Below are positions 6,069 through 7,778 of a DNA stretch of 7,778 bases, in pieces. Each line of letters starts with the position of its first letter. The stretch's first letter is position 1. The DNA is from JBEKSX01 sp049516635 (lineage in GTDB: Bacteria > Bacteroidota > Ignavibacteria > Tepidaquicellales > OLB5). Below the pieces are notes generated by a model that saw nothing but the letters and a program-made list of their open reading frames with translations, ran no database searches and had not been told where the DNA came from. The stretch covers positions 1 to 7,778 of the forward strand of contig JBEKSX010000111.1 of assembly GCA_049516635.1 (NCBI GenBank). The letters are read 5' to 3'. The translations under genes and the position numbers were made by a program.

Positions 6069-7040
6069 TCACTGTGTCTTTCCGAATTGTTTAATGATCT
6101 TCTTCCCTGCTATATTTATGATAGTGGTCACTACAAACAGAAGCAGACCTATCTGGATGAGCGATGAAACGTACACATCTCCCGTTGCTTCGGTAAATTC
6201 ATTTGCTATTACGCTCGCCATAGTATTGGCAGGGCTGAATATGCTCGTAGGAAGAGCATTCCTGTTTCCTATCACCATAGTTACTGCCATCGTTTCGCCT
6301 AAAGCCCTGCCAAGAGCCAGAAGTATCCCGGCAAATATCCCGGATCTTGCATATGGCAGAACGATACTTCTTATAACTTCATATTTAGTTGCCCCAAGCG
6401 AATATGCTGCTTCCTTTAAATGATTTGGGACCATGCTTATGACTTCACGCCCGATAGATGCAGAATATGGAATTATCATGATAAAGAGCAGAATGGATGT
6501 GGTAAATATTCCTATCCCTAGCGAAGGGAGACCGAGCGAAACCTCCAGTGATCTCATTATCGGTACAAGGAAAAAAAGACCCCAGAAGCCGTATATTACA
6601 GAAGGAATCCCCCCGAGAATTTCTACTGCATTACGGAGGAAAGTTGAAGGTGCCCCCTTCCTGAAATATTCACCCAAGAAAAGAGAAATGGAAAGTGAGA
6701 ACGGTATCGTAATTATTAAGGCAAGGAAAGAAGTTATTACCGTCCCCACAAGGAAGGGCAATGAACCGAACTCCCTCTCCACAGGATTCCAGGTTGAATG
6801 TGTGTAGTAGCTTAATCCGAATTCTTTTATTGAGGGTATGGATTGAATTAGCAAGGTTAGAAAAATTCCGATAATAATCATAACGAATAATATAGAAGAG
6901 AACCCCAGCGATTTTTTGAAAAGCCAGTCGAAAAGCCTGAATTTTTTAATACGCTTCAGCTCTATTCGTACCCTGGAATTAACTGCACCAACCGAATATG
7001 GTTTTGAGCCGATGGTTAATTCTAACCCTGAATCCGTCAT
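6069..7040 (-). CDS. pstC: Phosphate ABC transporter permease PstC
   Basis: A 323-residue inner-membrane permease subunit, partner of PstA. After a basic cytoplasmic N-terminus of about 45 residues the first membrane helix runs at about 46-66. PstC hallmarks follow: LGGIPSVIYGFWGLF (142-156), the EAA loop EAAYSLGATKYEVIRSIVLP (210-229) continuing YARSGIFAG, and GRALGETMAVTMVIGN (244-259). The N-terminus is somewhat longer than in E. coli PstC. The start is nevertheless fixed: an in-frame TAG lies three codons upstream of ATG 7038-7040, and no ATG, GTG or TTG follows in frame before residue 54. The ribosome-binding site is poor (AGAAGG, one base from the ATG). It follows pstS after 54 bp. Confidence 0.96.
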   Translation of the reverse strand: MTDSGLELTIGSKPYSVGAVNSRVRIELKRIKKFRLFDWLFKKSLGFSSILFVMIIIGIFLTLLIQSIPSIKEFGLSYYTHSTWNPVEREFGSLPFLVGTVITSFLALIITIPFSLSISLFLGEYFRKGAPSTFLRNAVEILGGIPSVIYGFWGLFFLVPIMRSLEVSLGLPSLGIGIFTTSILLFIMIIPYSASIGREVISMVPNHLKEAAYSLGATKYEVIRSIVLPYARSGIFAGILLALGRALGETMAVTMVIGNRNALPTSIFSPANTMASVIANEFTEATGDVYVSSLIQIGLLLFVVTTIINIAGKKIIKQFGKTQ

Positions 7041-7094
7041 GCCTTCTTTTCTATATCATTTAAATTGAACAAGGGAGCTGACTTACCCGTTTTA

Positions 7095-7778
7095 TTATTT
7101 TATATCAAGGACCTTTTTATCACCGTAGGTAACGGTATTCAATAATACCTCTACCTTCTTCACAGCTTCCGGCGGAAGCGAGGCGTAAGAAAGGGGTTCT
7201 GCATACTGCTGTCCTTCATGCGTTACCCACCATAGAAGCTTCACTATCTGTTTTGCTTTTTCTTCACTGCGGTCATTATAATTCTGGTCTTTGTATAATA
7301 AGAGCCATGTAAAGCTAACGATCGGATATCCATTATCCGCATCGCTGTTGGTCAATGAAACTCGAGTATCCTCGGGAAGGCTCACGTTCGCAGCCTCATT
7401 TGTGGATTTAAGCGAAGGAGTAATAAAGTTGCCTTTTTTATTCTGAAGCTGAGCTGTCTGCATCTTATTCTGGAGAGCATAGATCAATTCGACATACCCG
7501 ATGCATCCGGGCTGTTGAGTAACAAGAGCTCCAACCCCTTCATTTCCTTTTCCGCCTAATCCCACAGGCCAATTAACCGATTTACCCGTTCCAACTGCTT
7601 TCTTCCAATCCTCGCTGACTTTTGTGAGATATTCCGTAAAAATGTATGAAGTACCGCTGCCATCTGAACGATGCGCTACAGTAATTGCAGTTGACGGCAG
7701 TTTCACATCTGGATTAATTTTGGCTATACGCTCATCGTTCCATTTATTGATCTTGCCCATAAATATCAGAGCAAGCAC
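7095..7778 (-). CDS. pstS: Phosphate-binding periplasmic protein PstS, C-terminal part (cut by window edge)
   Basis: The visible 227 codons are the C-terminal two thirds of PstS. The frame is open to the right edge. Its first codon there is GTG, read as Val inside the family's VLALIFMGKINKWND segment, so it is not the gene start; the signal peptide and N-terminal lobe lie outside the window. Phosphate-contacting residues are present in HRSDGSGTSYIFTEYL (visible residues 36-51) and in GGKGNEGVGALV (75-86), which continues into the family's PGCIGYVELIYA. The C-terminal tail with LPPEAVKKVEVLLNTVTYG is also standard. The protein captures phosphate in the periplasm and delivers it to PstC-PstA. 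As the first gene of the visible series, its promoter must lie beyond the window. Confidence 0.96.
   Translation of the reverse strand: MLALIFMGKINKWNDERIAKINPDVKLPSTAITVAHRSDGSGTSYIFTEYLTKVSEDWKKAVGTGKSVNWPVGLGGKGNEGVGALVTQQPGCIGYVELIYALQNKMQTAQLQNKKGNFITPSLKSTNEAANVSLPEDTRVSLTNSDADNGYPIVSFTWLLLYKDQNYNDRSEEKAKQIVKLLWWVTHEGQQYAEPLSYASLPPEAVKKVEVLLNTVTYGDKKVLDIK

Noticed and set aside
7068..7091. Possible attenuator hairpin between pstS and pstC (AACGGG and CCCTTGTT arms on the minus strand)
   Set aside because: Only six pairs with a two-base bulge and a ten-base loop, and no clear T-run after it. Such a stem would suit pstS being more abundant than pstC, but the sequence is too weak to call.

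Overview
This window is a phosphate-acquisition locus with every recognisable gene on the minus strand. In transcription order it reads pstS (cut by the right edge), pstC, pstA, an outer-membrane porin, pstB, phoU, a DUF47/PhoU-like gene, a PiT-type phosphate permease, and the start of a small exported protein (cut by the left edge). The proteins look like those of a Gram-negative, moderately AT-rich bacterium of the Bacteroidota/Ignavibacteria/Chlorobi type. The reasons are a porin ending in Phe with a Sec signal peptide, weak or absent Shine-Dalgarno sequences at several genes, and a TAnnTTTG-like promoter element. The phylum is inferred from style, not from a marker gene.

Right part (5225-7778): PstS is the periplasmic phosphate-binding protein, and PstC and PstA are the two inner-membrane permease subunits. 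They are tightly packed, with 54 bp between pstS and pstC and 1 bp between pstC and pstA. Middle part (2798-5224): a 141-bp leader precedes a 451-residue porin. Then comes a 150-bp gap with a strong hairpin, then the ATPase gene pstB. The porin therefore splits the ABC transporter genes. phoU follows pstB after 12 bp, and its ribosome-binding site abuts the pstB stop codon.

Left part (1-2104): after a 200-bp AT-rich gap comes a DUF47 gene with a TTG start, and 3 bp later a PiT permease, the usual pairing for low-affinity phosphate uptake. A 58-bp gap leads to a truncated gene for a secreted protein.

The most informative non-coding signal is a set of direct repeats before the porin: four TTAACA-like hexamers spaced exactly 11 bp apart, just upstream of a TATACT/TACTTTTG promoter element. 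This is the geometry of a Pho box, the binding site of PhoB/PhoP response regulators. A more degenerate version with the same core lies before the DUF47-PiT pair. The locus thus appears to be several phosphate-responsive units: pstSCA with its promoter outside the window, porin(-pstB-phoU), and DUF47-PiT. Together they cover passage through the outer membrane, high-affinity ABC uptake, low-affinity uptake and signalling control. The gene families are all known. The interest lies in the arrangement and the regulatory sequence, and I see no evidence of an undescribed system.
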